Shown piece by piece: positions 42,411-50,647 of a stretch of 64,000 nt of DNA. This DNA is from Mycobacterium sp. AZCC_0083 (lineage in GTDB: Bacteria > Actinomycetota > Actinomycetes > Mycobacteriales > Mycobacteriaceae), in NCBI RefSeq assembly GCF_014202335.1, contig NZ_JACHGP010000020.1, positions 1 to 64,000 on the forward strand. Reading direction: 5' to 3'. Within the stretch, counting starts at the first letter, position 1. The number at the start of each line of letters is the position of its first letter. A program made the position numbers and the translations under genes. A model generated the notes under the pieces. That model was not told where the DNA came from, made no database searches, and saw nothing but the letters and a program-made list of their open reading frames with translations.

Positions 42411-43657
42411 GTTTGCGTCCCTTCGTCGAGGAGAGCGGGCAGGGCTGCATCTGGGACATACATCCATCGAGGAAGATGCCGTGCGGCATAGACGATCTCG
42501 CGGAGAACCTGTTGTACCCGGAAGGCGTGCATCGCACCCGCCTCGTACACCTCCGCGTGGCCGAGCCCGGCCAGGCTGCGCGCGTAGGCGTCGAGGAACG
42601 CCGCGCGGCCAGCCCCGTCGGCATCTGTCAGTGCGGCGGCGTCGAGTTCGGTGTACTTGCGGGCGACGATCGCGGCGTGAGCCAGCGACTGGGACATCCC
42701 TGCGACGTCGAGGGCGGCCGGAACCGGCAGCATCCGCTGCGGTGCGGGCAGCACGGGGTTGCCGTCGAAGTCGGTCACCACGAATCGGTTGCCGCTGTGC
42801 AGGATCTGGCCGACGTGCAGGTCGCCGTGGCCTTCGATGATCGGTGTGCCTGCCAGTGCGCCGAGGCTGTCCAGGAGGGCCTCTATCTCGTGGCGGCGTG
42901 CACGTGCGCACGTCACGGCCGCGGAATCGCCTAGTGCACAGGCATTCTCGAGGGTGGCGAGGCTGTCGTCCCGCCACCGGGCGGCGTCCTGGCGCGTGGC
43001 GACGATGGCGGTGCTGGACAGCGCGGCGTGCAATTCGGCGATCACCCCGCCGACCTGGGCGGTTGCAGCGACGAGCGGCTCCGTGTGTCGGGCACCGGCG
43101 GCGTCGGTGATCAAGTCGACGGCCCAGGTCCACCCGTCCACCGCGCTCGGCAGGTACTCGTCGACGTTGGCCACCAAGGTCTCCGCGCCGCCAGGAGGGT
43201 GCCACGTGACCAGCCCCCACGGTGAGGGCATGCCGCCGAAGCCGGCATCGTGCAGCACGCTGATCCGGCGCGGCGCCGGGTGCGGGCCGTCCTGCAGGTG
43301 GGTCGCCCACTTGACGACGGCGGCGTCGCCGACGATGACCGACTCGTTGGTTTGGTCGACGCCGACTGAACGCTCGCCCGTCGCGGCGTACCGGGCCCAG
43401 GAGCGGAAGGTGAACCGTCCGCGCGTCGCCGATCCGGGCACCTCGGCCAGAAGAACGAGCAGGGCCTCGGCAACGCCGTCGCCCGGCTGCGCTCGACGCC
43501 ACTGTCCGTCACTACCGCGCAGCATCGGGACCGCCGCCAGGCCTCCGGCCGTGGAGATCACCGAAAGACGTTTGTCCTCAGTGAGTTCGAGCGTGTCGAC
43601 GGTGTCAGTCAACCGACGCTCGGTGCTGGGTACCCACGCGCTCGATGACGTCGGCAC
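42407..43657 (-). CDS. Glucosamine kinase-like (maltokinase-fold) aminosugar kinase
   Basis: 416 residues from GTG 43657; a TTG at 43612 would cut the overlap with the glycosyltransferase from 53 to 8 nt. Eukaryotic-kinase-like/APH fold: VVKWATHL (ATP Lys), EGHGDLHVGQILHSG (catalytic Asp) and VVTDFDGNPVLP (metal Asp). The DFDGNP form, rather than maltokinase DFEGEP, and the SIS gene beside it match the actinobacterial glucosamine kinases characterised from Streptacidiphilus. No glgE/treS nearby, which argues against maltose-1-phosphate synthesis. Confidence 0.75.
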   Translation of the reverse strand: MPTSSSAWVPSTERRLTDTVDTLELTEDKRLSVISTAGGLAAVPMLRGSDGQWRRAQPGDGVAEALLVLLAEVPGSATRGRFTFRSWARYAATGERSVGVDQTNESVIVGDAAVVKWATHLQDGPHPAPRRISVLHDAGFGGMPSPWGLVTWHPPGGAETLVANVDEYLPSAVDGWTWAVDLITDAAGARHTEPLVAATAQVGGVIAELHAALSSTAIVATRQDAARWRDDSLATLENACALGDSAAVTCARARRHEIEALLDSLGALAGTPIIEGHGDLHVGQILHSGNRFVVTDFDGNPVLPAPQRMLPVPAALDVAGMSQSLAHAAIVARKYTELDAAALTDADGAGRAAFLDAYARSLAGLGHAEVYEAGAMHAFRVQQVLREIVYAARHLPRWMYVPDAALPALLDEGTQT

Positions 43658-44918
43658 CCACGCGCAGGCCGTCGCGGGCGCGGATCGCCGAACCGATGTC
43701 TGCGAGCCGCGCGCGCAGCTCGGTGTCGGTCAACAGGCGCTCCACGGCGTCTGTCAGCTCGGCGTCGGGGAAGGCATACGTGTCCAGCCGCACTCCGAAC
43801 CCGAGTTCGTCGACGCGCTGGGCATTTTCGTATTGATCCCAGAACAGGGGCAAGACGATCAGTGGCTTGCCGAAGTGCAGTGACTCGGTGACGGTGTTGT
43901 TGCCACCGTGCGAGATCACCAGGTCGACCTGTGGGATTACCTTGGTCTGCGGAAGCATCTGAGCTCCGACCATGTTGTCCGCCAGGTTGATTCGATCGGC
44001 CTGTGGCCCCTTGCTGACGATGAAGCGGTGCCGGGTGGTACCCAGCACGTCGACGAGGCGCTGCATGAGCTCGACGTCGGCCCCACCGAGCGAACCCAAT
44101 GACAGGTAGACCAGCCCGACGCCGTCGGGCCGGTTGGCGACCTCGGCCGGGAGTGTGTACTCCTCGTCGGTGCCACGCACGCTGGAGTCCATCCGCGTCC
44201 AGCTGTCGTCGAGCGGCCTGGCGTCGAGGTAGTCGGCCTCTGCCGGGTACACGTAGAGGTTGGCGGCGTTGCCGCGCGGCATGAACTCCCGCTCGAGCAA
44301 TGCGTCGGCACCCTGGGCCCGCACCCAGGAGTCGAAGTCGGTCCACAGGGCGCGGTGGGTGCGGTCGAACTCGGCACGGTAGGCGTCCCATTGCGACGAG
44401 TCGGCGCTTGGCAGCCCGGAGAACGGTGGTGGCACGCCGGGACCGGGCACCTCCAGCGGGCTGCACGACACGATCCGCACGAACGGCGCCCCGGAGGTCA
44501 CCAGCGCCGGGAAGAGCACGACGTTGTCCTCGACGATGACGTCGGGGCGGTGCGTGGCGATGATCTCCCGCAGCCGGGGCTCGCAGTACTTGGCCCCGTC
44601 GATGAGCGCCTGATACGTCGGCTGGATGAACGTCGCCAGCTGTTCGATGGTCGGTTTGCGGAACTCGGGCGCGGTTTCGGCGATGAAGTCGGTCCAGAAC
44701 TTTCCCGCATCTGCTTCGCCGGCGTCGTCTCCCGAGGCTGGTTCGGCCAGCTCGACGAGCTCCTCGACGAAACCGAACGGCTCGAGCTTGCCCGCCCACG
44801 AGCTCTCGGCCGCGAACACGATGGTGTGCCCGCGATCGCGCAGGATGGCTGCCAGCCCGATGCATTGATTCGTCGGCCCGTACGCCGACTCCGGCCAGAA
44901 CATGATCGTCAATGGCAT
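43605..44918 (-). CDS. GT1-family UDP-glycosyltransferase (MGT-like)
   Basis: 437 residues. GT-B fold: MPLTIMFWPESAYGPTNQCI at the N-terminus, and C-terminal donor site VDLVISHGGNNTVTESLHFG, then PLIVLPLFWDQYENAQRV. Similar to enzymes glycosylating macrolides, phenolics and sterols. First gene of a three-gene minus-strand operon with an aminosugar kinase and SIS isomerase, so an aminosugar nucleotide may be the donor (inference). Confidence 0.85.
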   Translation of the reverse strand: MPLTIMFWPESAYGPTNQCIGLAAILRDRGHTIVFAAESSWAGKLEPFGFVEELVELAEPASGDDAGEADAGKFWTDFIAETAPEFRKPTIEQLATFIQPTYQALIDGAKYCEPRLREIIATHRPDVIVEDNVVLFPALVTSGAPFVRIVSCSPLEVPGPGVPPPFSGLPSADSSQWDAYRAEFDRTHRALWTDFDSWVRAQGADALLEREFMPRGNAANLYVYPAEADYLDARPLDDSWTRMDSSVRGTDEEYTLPAEVANRPDGVGLVYLSLGSLGGADVELMQRLVDVLGTTRHRFIVSKGPQADRINLADNMVGAQMLPQTKVIPQVDLVISHGGNNTVTESLHFGKPLIVLPLFWDQYENAQRVDELGFGVRLDTYAFPDAELTDAVERLLTDTELRARLADIGSAIRARDGLRVGADVIERVGTQHRASVD

Positions 44919-44982
44919 CGGCTGGTGTACCTCCCACGGTCGGACGGGCGCATGACTGATGGACCGATGTGGACGATACTGC

Positions 44983-45675
44983 TCAGTGCCCGCCGTGGGT
45001 GCTCATGTCCATTCCCGGGTCCATCCCCGGCATCGCCATCGGGGCAGGGACCTGGTCGGGGCCAAGCACCAGGAACTGTCCCATCATTCCCTGGTCCTCG
45101 TGGTGCAGCAGGTGGCAGTGGTACATGTACGGGAACGTCGGGTCGGAGTAGTCAGCGAAGCGCATGGCCAGGGTGTAGGTGCGACCCGGTTCGGCGTACA
45201 CGGTGTCCTTCCACCCGGACAGCTGCAGCGGGGCGCGTTCCCGTCGATCGCGACGACTTGGAACTGGACGTCGTGGACGTGGAAGTTGTGCGGCCAAGTA
45301 TGAGTGTTGCGGACCGCCCAGACCTCCGTGGTGTCGACCGGGACGGTGAGGTCGATGCGGTTCATGTCCATGCGTTGACCGTTGATCATGTACCAGTGCA
45401 AATCGAAGGTCCGGGTGGCCGGTGTGCCGGGCGCGACCAGATTGGCGATGGTGGCCAACGTGTCCGGAATGGGCGGCGCCGCAGTCAGTTCCGGTGCGGC
45501 CCGCAGCACGAGGATGCACGCTGGCGGGCTCGGGCAGACCGTTGGTGACAATGGCTGCGACCGTCTCGCCGCGGCGGGCGCGCAGCGTCGGGCCCATCGG
45601 ATGTTCACGCAGCCCTGAGTTGGTGACCCCAACGAGGTCCGCGGCGGACTTAGCCGATTGATCGTTCATGACCAT
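44983..45675 (-). pseudogene. Collapsed multicopper oxidase
   Basis: The start (about 45669) reads GPTLRARRGETVAAIVTNG, domain 1 of a CueO/laccase-like oxidase, up to PASVH, where the first copper motif HWHG should follow. It jumps instead, one frame over, to domain 3 (LVLRAAPELTAAPPIP, THTWPHNFHVHDVQF, a T3/T1 copper motif). A second frameshift near 45240 is needed to reach APLQLSGWKDTVY and the C-terminal YMYHCHLLHHEDQGMMG copper site plus the Met-rich tail. Internal deletion of roughly 250 codons and two frame breaks: non-functional. Confidence 0.85.
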
Positions 45676-45795
45676 CCCCGATTAATATTAGTGACATTAA
45701 TATGAAAAACACGATTTCGTGATAACGTTGTCAACACCAAATTCTGGTGATCGTCACTCGGGGGTCGCCCGTACTGACCGGAGTCGCACCGCACG
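45676..45795. promoter_or_regulatory. Divergent AT-rich promoter region with short palindromes
   Basis: ATTAATAT occurs twice in direct orientation (45681-45688, 45696-45703). CACGATTTCGTG (45710-45721) is a palindrome, followed by GTTG-T-CAAC (45727-45735). Located between the oxidase remnant and the TetR gene, so these are candidate sites for that TetR. Confidence 0.45.
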
Positions 45796-46389
45796 ATGAA
45801 AGTTCCTCGTTCCTATGACATGACCACTCGGTCGGTCGCCGCAGCAGAGACCGCAGAACGGATCGTCGCCGCGGCGACGACACTGCTGGAATCCGCGCCG
45901 ATCACCGACATCACCTTGGGGGAGGTCGCCGACAACGCAGGGGTCACCGTGCAGACCGTGCTGCGCCGCTTCGGCGACCGGGACTCGGTGTTCGCCGCGG
46001 CCATCGAACGGTTCGCCCGCGAGGTGTTCGCTCAACGGGGCGCGGCCGAGCCCGGCGACACCACCGCAGTCGTGGCGAACTTGATCGACCACTACGAGCG
46101 GTTCGGCTCCCTGGTGCTGAAGTTGATCGCCCAGCAGGGCACCTCCCCCGCGGTGCGGGCCATGGTCGAAGGCGGCGCGGACTACCACCGGGACTGGTGT
46201 GGACGAGTTTTTGCGGCGTCGCTGACCGATCTCACCCGCGCTCAGCGGGCCCGTCGGCTGGCCCAATTCACCGCAGTCTGCGACGTCCGGACCTGGCACC
46301 TGCTGCGCCACGGCGGCTCGCTGAGCCGCGCCCAAACCCACACCGCGCTGCTCGAGCTGCTCGAGCCACTCCTGAGGCGCACCGGCTAG
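45796..46389 (+). CDS. TetR-family regulator
   Basis: 197 residues. HTH about 19-62 (AERIVAAATTLLESAPITDI, GVTVQTVLRRFGDRD). The C-terminal domain is short and Trp/Arg-rich (HRDWCGRVFAA). The stop TAG shares its last base with the next GTG (46389), so it is cotranslated with a glycosyltransferase that it may regulate. Confidence 0.85.
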   Translation: MKVPRSYDMTTRSVAAAETAERIVAAATTLLESAPITDITLGEVADNAGVTVQTVLRRFGDRDSVFAAAIERFAREVFAQRGAAEPGDTTAVVANLIDHYERFGSLVLKLIAQQGTSPAVRAMVEGGADYHRDWCGRVFAASLTDLTRAQRARRLAQFTAVCDVRTWHLLRHGGSLSRAQTHTALLELLEPLLRRTG

Positions 46390-47627
46390 TGGCCACCATC
46401 CTGGCCTACACCTCACCGGCGCTGGGCCACGTCTACCCGATCACCGCGCTGCTCCTGGAACTGCGATCGCGCGGGCACCGGGTATTGGTGCGGACACCGG
46501 CTGCCGCCGTCTCGTTGAGTCGGGCCGCCGGATTCGAGGCCGCCGCCGTCGACCCGCGCATCGAGGGGGTGGCCTTGAGAGACTGGACGGCCCGAAACCC
46601 GCTCGGCGCACTCAAGCTGACGATGGAGGTGTTCGGCGCCCGAGGCATGCTCGAGGTCGACGACACCCGCCACGCCATCGACGAAGTCGCACCCGACGCT
46701 CTGATCGTCGACGCCAACTGCTGGGGCGCCGCCTCGGTAGCCGATGCCGCCGAGCTCCCGTGGGCAGCGTTCTGGCCATACCCGCCGTTCCTGCGCTCAC
46801 GCGGCGTACCGCCGTTCGGGCCGGGATTGGCGCCGTGGCCGGGCCTGGCCGGGCGGCTGCGCGACTGCGCACTGCGTCCGCTGACCACCGGTGCACTCGA
46901 ACGCGCGATGCTATCGGCACTTGCTCAGGTGCGCAGCGCCGCCGGCGCCACCGTTGTACACAGCGCCGATGAGTTCGTCGCCCGCGCACCACTGCTGCTG
47001 CTGGCGAGCGCCGAGCCCTTCGAATACCCCCACCCAGACTGGCCCGCAACGGCGCACTTCATCGGCCCGTGTGCCTACGACCCCGCTCCCGCAACCGTCC
47101 CGCCCTGGCTCGCCGAAATCGATCAACCAATCGTGCTGGTCACCAATTCCACCGAGTATCAAAACGATTCGGCGCTGCCCTTGACCGCCATGCAGGCACT
47201 GGCCGACCATCGGGTGCACGTCGTGGCCACCTTCCCCTCTGGCGTCCCGCGCGAGGTGATCCCGCCACCAAACGCCACCGTCCGCCAGACCGCCCCCCAC
47301 GGCCTGATCCTCGATCGCGCCGTCTGCGCGATCACCCACGGCGGCATGGGATCGACGCAAAAGGCACTTGCCCGGGGCGTGCCGGTGTGCGTAGTGCCCT
47401 ACGGACGCGACCAACTGGAGGTCGCGCGCCGCGTGGAAGTCGCGCAATGCGGAACCCGACTGCCAGCCCGCAAGCTCACCGTCCAGCGGCTGCGTCGCGC
47501 AGTCGACGAAGCGCTCCTCATGACCGACGGTGCCCGCCGCGTTGCCGAGGGCTACGCGGCCACCGGCGGCGTCACCAAGGGTGCCGTACTCATCGAACAC
47601 CACCTCTTGGGCAGCAGACCGGCCTGA
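46389..47627 (+). CDS. GT1-family glycosyltransferase
   Basis: 412 residues from GTG 46389. N-domain ATILAYTSPALGHVYPITAL, C-domain donor site ILDRAVCAITHGGMGSTQKA and VPVCVVPYGRDQLEVARRVE. MGT/UGT type, distinct from the 43605-44918 enzyme (different N-lobe). Acceptor likely a small hydrophobic molecule. TetR-GT pairs of this kind often serve glycosylation of toxic or lipid compounds (inference). Confidence 0.85.
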   Translation: MATILAYTSPALGHVYPITALLLELRSRGHRVLVRTPAAAVSLSRAAGFEAAAVDPRIEGVALRDWTARNPLGALKLTMEVFGARGMLEVDDTRHAIDEVAPDALIVDANCWGAASVADAAELPWAAFWPYPPFLRSRGVPPFGPGLAPWPGLAGRLRDCALRPLTTGALERAMLSALAQVRSAAGATVVHSADEFVARAPLLLLASAEPFEYPHPDWPATAHFIGPCAYDPAPATVPPWLAEIDQPIVLVTNSTEYQNDSALPLTAMQALADHRVHVVATFPSGVPREVIPPPNATVRQTAPHGLILDRAVCAITHGGMGSTQKALARGVPVCVVPYGRDQLEVARRVEVAQCGTRLPARKLTVQRLRRAVDEALLMTDGARRVAEGYAATGGVTKGAVLIEHHLLGSRPA

Positions 47628-47771
47628 CCCATCCGCGGGGGCAGCGTGATGCGCATCGTGTGCCGTTCGCCGAACTTGGCGAAACCCATGCCACGTCAGC
47701 TGTAGTCGTCGCCGACGCCGTCAGGGGCTGTCCGCGATGGACATCGACACGGCATCTGAGTAGTCCTACCG

Positions 47772-48161
47772 ATGTCTTCCACTCGTCTGTCCGGAACCGT
47801 AGGTGTCATGCGCGACGGATTCCCCGAGTACACCAGTCGTGAGTCACGCACGCGGCCAGCGGGACTCGGCAGGCTGTTTGGCGTGCTCTCGGTGCTCGGT
47901 TACGGGCTGGCGGGACTGCTCGACGTGTCGATCATCGGGACCTCGGCGTTCGCCGCAGACTTCGATGGCGGCACCCGGACCGCGGATGCGGCGGACACCA
48001 CGCACTTGGCCACCGGTCTGCTGGTGGCCGGTGCGGTGATGGCCCTGGCCGCGATCATCCGGGGTGGGGGTTACGCAGTGCGGGCAGCAGGCGTGCTCCT
48101 GCTGGCGGTGGGCGGAGCAGTCGCGTACATCACGCTGCCGCTTCTTTCGTACTACGGCTGA
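47772..48161 (+). CDS. Small three-helix membrane protein, unknown
   Basis: 129 residues from ATG 47772 (ATG 47808 also possible). Hydrophobic segments at about 33-53 (LGRLFGVLSVLGYGLAGLLD), 80-97 and 103-124. No family recognised. Isolated: 144 nt after the glycosyltransferase, 177 nt before the amidase. Confidence 0.55.
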   Translation: MSSTRLSGTVGVMRDGFPEYTSRESRTRPAGLGRLFGVLSVLGYGLAGLLDVSIIGTSAFAADFDGGTRTADAADTTHLATGLLVAGAVMALAAIIRGGGYAVRAAGVLLLAVGGAVAYITLPLLSYYG

Positions 48162-48338
48162 CCGCTGTGGCAAATCGTCTCCGCCGGCGTGGCACTCGCC
48201 CACCTGCATAGTGCCGGACTAGCCGATTAACGAGTAAACCTGCTGTGAGACAGCTCTTCTCGGCATGGCCGAAGACACACCACGATACGTAGGCTGTTGT
48301 CGGGGGCGAATACCGCCGACCATCGAAGGAGTTTCTCA

Positions 48339-49217
48339 GTGCCGCAGACCGGACGATGGACCGGCGACCCGACATGGCTCGCCGACGTACTCCGTGCGGA
48401 AGGCGTCAACCTCGTCGAATACCCCGGCTGGCGCGATCGCGGTCATGGCGACTTCAAGGACATCCGCGGCGTGATGGTGCATCACACCGGGTCCGACACC
48501 GCCACCGCAGCCTCGATCGCCAACGGGCGCCCCGATCTGACAGGTCCGTTGGCCCAGCTGCACATCGCGCGGGACGGCACCGTCACCGTCATCGCGGCCG
48601 GAGTCGCGTGGCACGCCGGCATCGGCATGTATCCATGGCTGCCGACCAACATGGGCAACTGGCACATGATCGGCATCGAGTGCGCCAACACCGGCACCAG
48701 CCCCTCAGCGCCGCACCGGCAGAACTGGCCCGACGCCCAGTACGACGCCTTGGTCCGGTGCTGCGCCGCGATTAATCGCCGCCTCGCGCAAACCTCCAGC
48801 CGCACCATCGGGCACAAGGAGTACGCCGGTCGCGCACAAGGCAAATGGGACCCTGGCGCCATCGACATGGACATCCTGCGCCGTGACATCCAGGCCCGCA
48901 TCGGCGCGGTTCCCGATCCGGCGCCGACCCCGAGACCGCCCGCCCCGATCGGCGAGTACGCCGACATCCTGCTCTTCGCTGGTTCCTCCGGACCGGAGGT
49001 CGCCGAACTCCAACGCCGGCTCAAGGAGACCTATGCGCAGTACGCAGGGGATCTCGTCATTGACGGCCAGTTTGGCCCGGCCACCGAGGCGGCGGTCAAG
49101 GAGTTTCAGCGACGTACGCCCGGCTTGAAGGTCGACGGCATCGTCGGGCCGGCCACTGCCGCAGCCATGAGGTTGAAGGTGGTGTCCCACGAGCAGGCGT
49201 TCGTTGGGGTGGATTAG
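48339..49217 (+). CDS. N-acetylmuramoyl-L-alanine amidase with peptidoglycan-binding domain (LysA-like)
   Basis: 292 residues; GTG 48339 after AAGGAG. Amidase_2 at about 35-180: VMVHHTGSDT (zinc His), QLHIARDGTVTVIAAGVAWH, IGIECANTGT, IGHKEYAGRAQGKWDPG (second zinc His and Asp/Lys). A Pro linker precedes a C-terminal PG_binding_1 (LVIDGQFGPATEAAVKEFQR, VDGIVGPATAAA) closely resembling that of the LysB-like protein at 32038. No signal peptide. Looks like a mycobacteriophage endolysin module in a host locus; cleaves the stem peptide from muramic acid. Overlaps the convergent MFS gene by 4 nt. Confidence 0.87.
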   Translation: MPQTGRWTGDPTWLADVLRAEGVNLVEYPGWRDRGHGDFKDIRGVMVHHTGSDTATAASIANGRPDLTGPLAQLHIARDGTVTVIAAGVAWHAGIGMYPWLPTNMGNWHMIGIECANTGTSPSAPHRQNWPDAQYDALVRCCAAINRRLAQTSSRTIGHKEYAGRAQGKWDPGAIDMDILRRDIQARIGAVPDPAPTPRPPAPIGEYADILLFAGSSGPEVAELQRRLKETYAQYAGDLVIDGQFGPATEAAVKEFQRRTPGLKVDGIVGPATAAAMRLKVVSHEQAFVGVD

Positions 49218-50647
49218 CGGCTTGGGCCGGAATCGGCGAGAAACGGAGCGGTGCGCGGCATGACGACGACCGCGACGGCCGTCGCTGCGGCAAGGATCAG
49301 CACGCCGATGAATACCGCAGCCGCGCCCGATTGAATGGCCGCCGGGCCAATTGATTGGATGTCACCGGGGCCGAAGATCGAGTTCGCGATCGCACCGAAG
49401 ATGGCGACGCCGACAGCACTACCCAGTGAACGGGCGAACATGTTGTTGCCCGTGACGACGCCGCGCTCGTTCCAGTCGACACTGGACTGCGCGGCGATCA
49501 GTGTGGGTACCGCCAGCAGCCCCATGCCTGCGCCGATCACGAAGCACACCGCCGCGACGACGGCGACGTTCGGTCGGTGTGCTATGACCACCAGCACCGA
49601 TGCACCAGTGGTCACCAGTCCGGCGCCAACCACTGCAGTCTTCTTGAATCCCCAGCGCAGATACAACTTCCCGGCCACGGCTGCCGTGGTCGGCCAGCCG
49701 ATCGTCAGCGCGGCCAGCGCTGCACCCGCGACGATGGGGCGCACGTGCAGCGAACCCTCGAGATAGGTGGGCACGTAGGAGGTCAGCCCCATCAGGATGG
49801 CGCCGACGCCGAACGCCACGATGGTGGTCACACACAGCAGGCGGCGGGAGAACACCCACAGCGGCAGTATCGGTTCGGCCGCCCGGCGCTCCACGAGGAC
49901 GAAGAGGGCCAACAGCACCACGCCCGCCGTGAACGCGCTGATGCTCTGCGCAGAGCCCCATGGCCAGGACTGGCCGCCGCCGAGGACGGCCAGTACTAGC
50001 GACGTCATCGCCGACGCCAGCAGGAGAGCGCCAAGGGCATCGACCGTGTGGTGCCGGGGGGTGATCGTCTCGTGGAAGTGCCGATTGAACATCCACGCCG
50101 CCAGCAGGCACAGCGGGATGTTGATGATGAACACCCCGCGCCAGATCCCAAGCTGTGAGAAGACGCCGCCCAGCATTGGGCCGACGACCGAGGAAATGGC
50201 CCACACACTGGCCAGATAGCCCTGCACTCTGGCGCGTTCGGCCACCGTGTAGATATCCCCGACGATCGTCATCGCCGTGGGTTGGACCGCGCCGGCGCCG
50301 AGGCCCTGAATCGCCCGAAACACGATCAATGTCAGCATGTTCCATGCCGCAGCGCACAGGATCGAACCCAGCAGGAACAGCGCGACTCCCAGCAGTAGGA
50401 TCGGTTTGCGGCCGAAGACGTCGGAGAGCTTCGCGTAGATCGGCGTGGTAACCGCTTGTCCCAGAAGGTATGCGGAGAACAACCAGGGGAATTGGTGGAA
50501 GCCGCCCAACTCGCCGACGATGGAAGGAATGGCCGTCGCCAGTACCGTCGAATCGATGGCGACCAACCCGGTGCTCAGCATGACCGAGATGAGGACCGGT
50601 CCGCGCTCCGAGCGGAACCCGACCGCGGCCGTTGACGTCGAGCTCAC
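49214..50647 (-). CDS. MFS multidrug exporter (DHA2-like)
   Basis: 477 residues from GTG 50647, which overlaps the stop of the DsbA-like gene (GTGA). A longer reading frame to 50884 is Arg-rich non-protein-like sequence. About 14 hydrophobic helices; motif A YAKLSDVFGRKPILL, motif C-like GPMLGGVFSQL. Early acidic residue in VAIDSTVLATAIPSIVGELGG, typical of proton-driven DHA2 exporters. Substrate unknown. Cotranscribed with the thioredoxin-fold protein. Confidence 0.87.
   Translation of the reverse strand: MSSTSTAAVGFRSERGPVLISVMLSTGLVAIDSTVLATAIPSIVGELGGFHQFPWLFSAYLLGQAVTTPIYAKLSDVFGRKPILLLGVALFLLGSILCAAAWNMLTLIVFRAIQGLGAGAVQPTAMTIVGDIYTVAERARVQGYLASVWAISSVVGPMLGGVFSQLGIWRGVFIINIPLCLLAAWMFNRHFHETITPRHHTVDALGALLLASAMTSLVLAVLGGGQSWPWGSAQSISAFTAGVVLLALFVLVERRAAEPILPLWVFSRRLLCVTTIVAFGVGAILMGLTSYVPTYLEGSLHVRPIVAGAALAALTIGWPTTAAVAGKLYLRWGFKKTAVVGAGLVTTGASVLVVIAHRPNVAVVAAVCFVIGAGMGLLAVPTLIAAQSSVDWNERGVVTGNNMFARSLGSAVGVAIFGAIANSIFGPGDIQSIGPAAIQSGAAAVFIGVLILAAATAVAVVVMPRTAPFLADSGPSR

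Noticed and set aside
40825-42624. Long minus-strand frame bridging the DUF222-HNH and SIS genes
   Set aside because: Composition is shadow-like, and it contradicts well-supported frames with catalytic motifs.
42407-43657. Maltokinase of the GlgE pathway
   Set aside because: Motif is DFDGNP rather than DFEGEP, and neighbours are a SIS isomerase and a GT1 enzyme, not treS, glgE or glgB.
32038-49217. A prophage spanning the LysB-like and LysA-like genes
   Set aside because: Everything between them is metabolic or regulatory host-type gene content; no capsid, tail, terminase, holin or integrase gene was seen.
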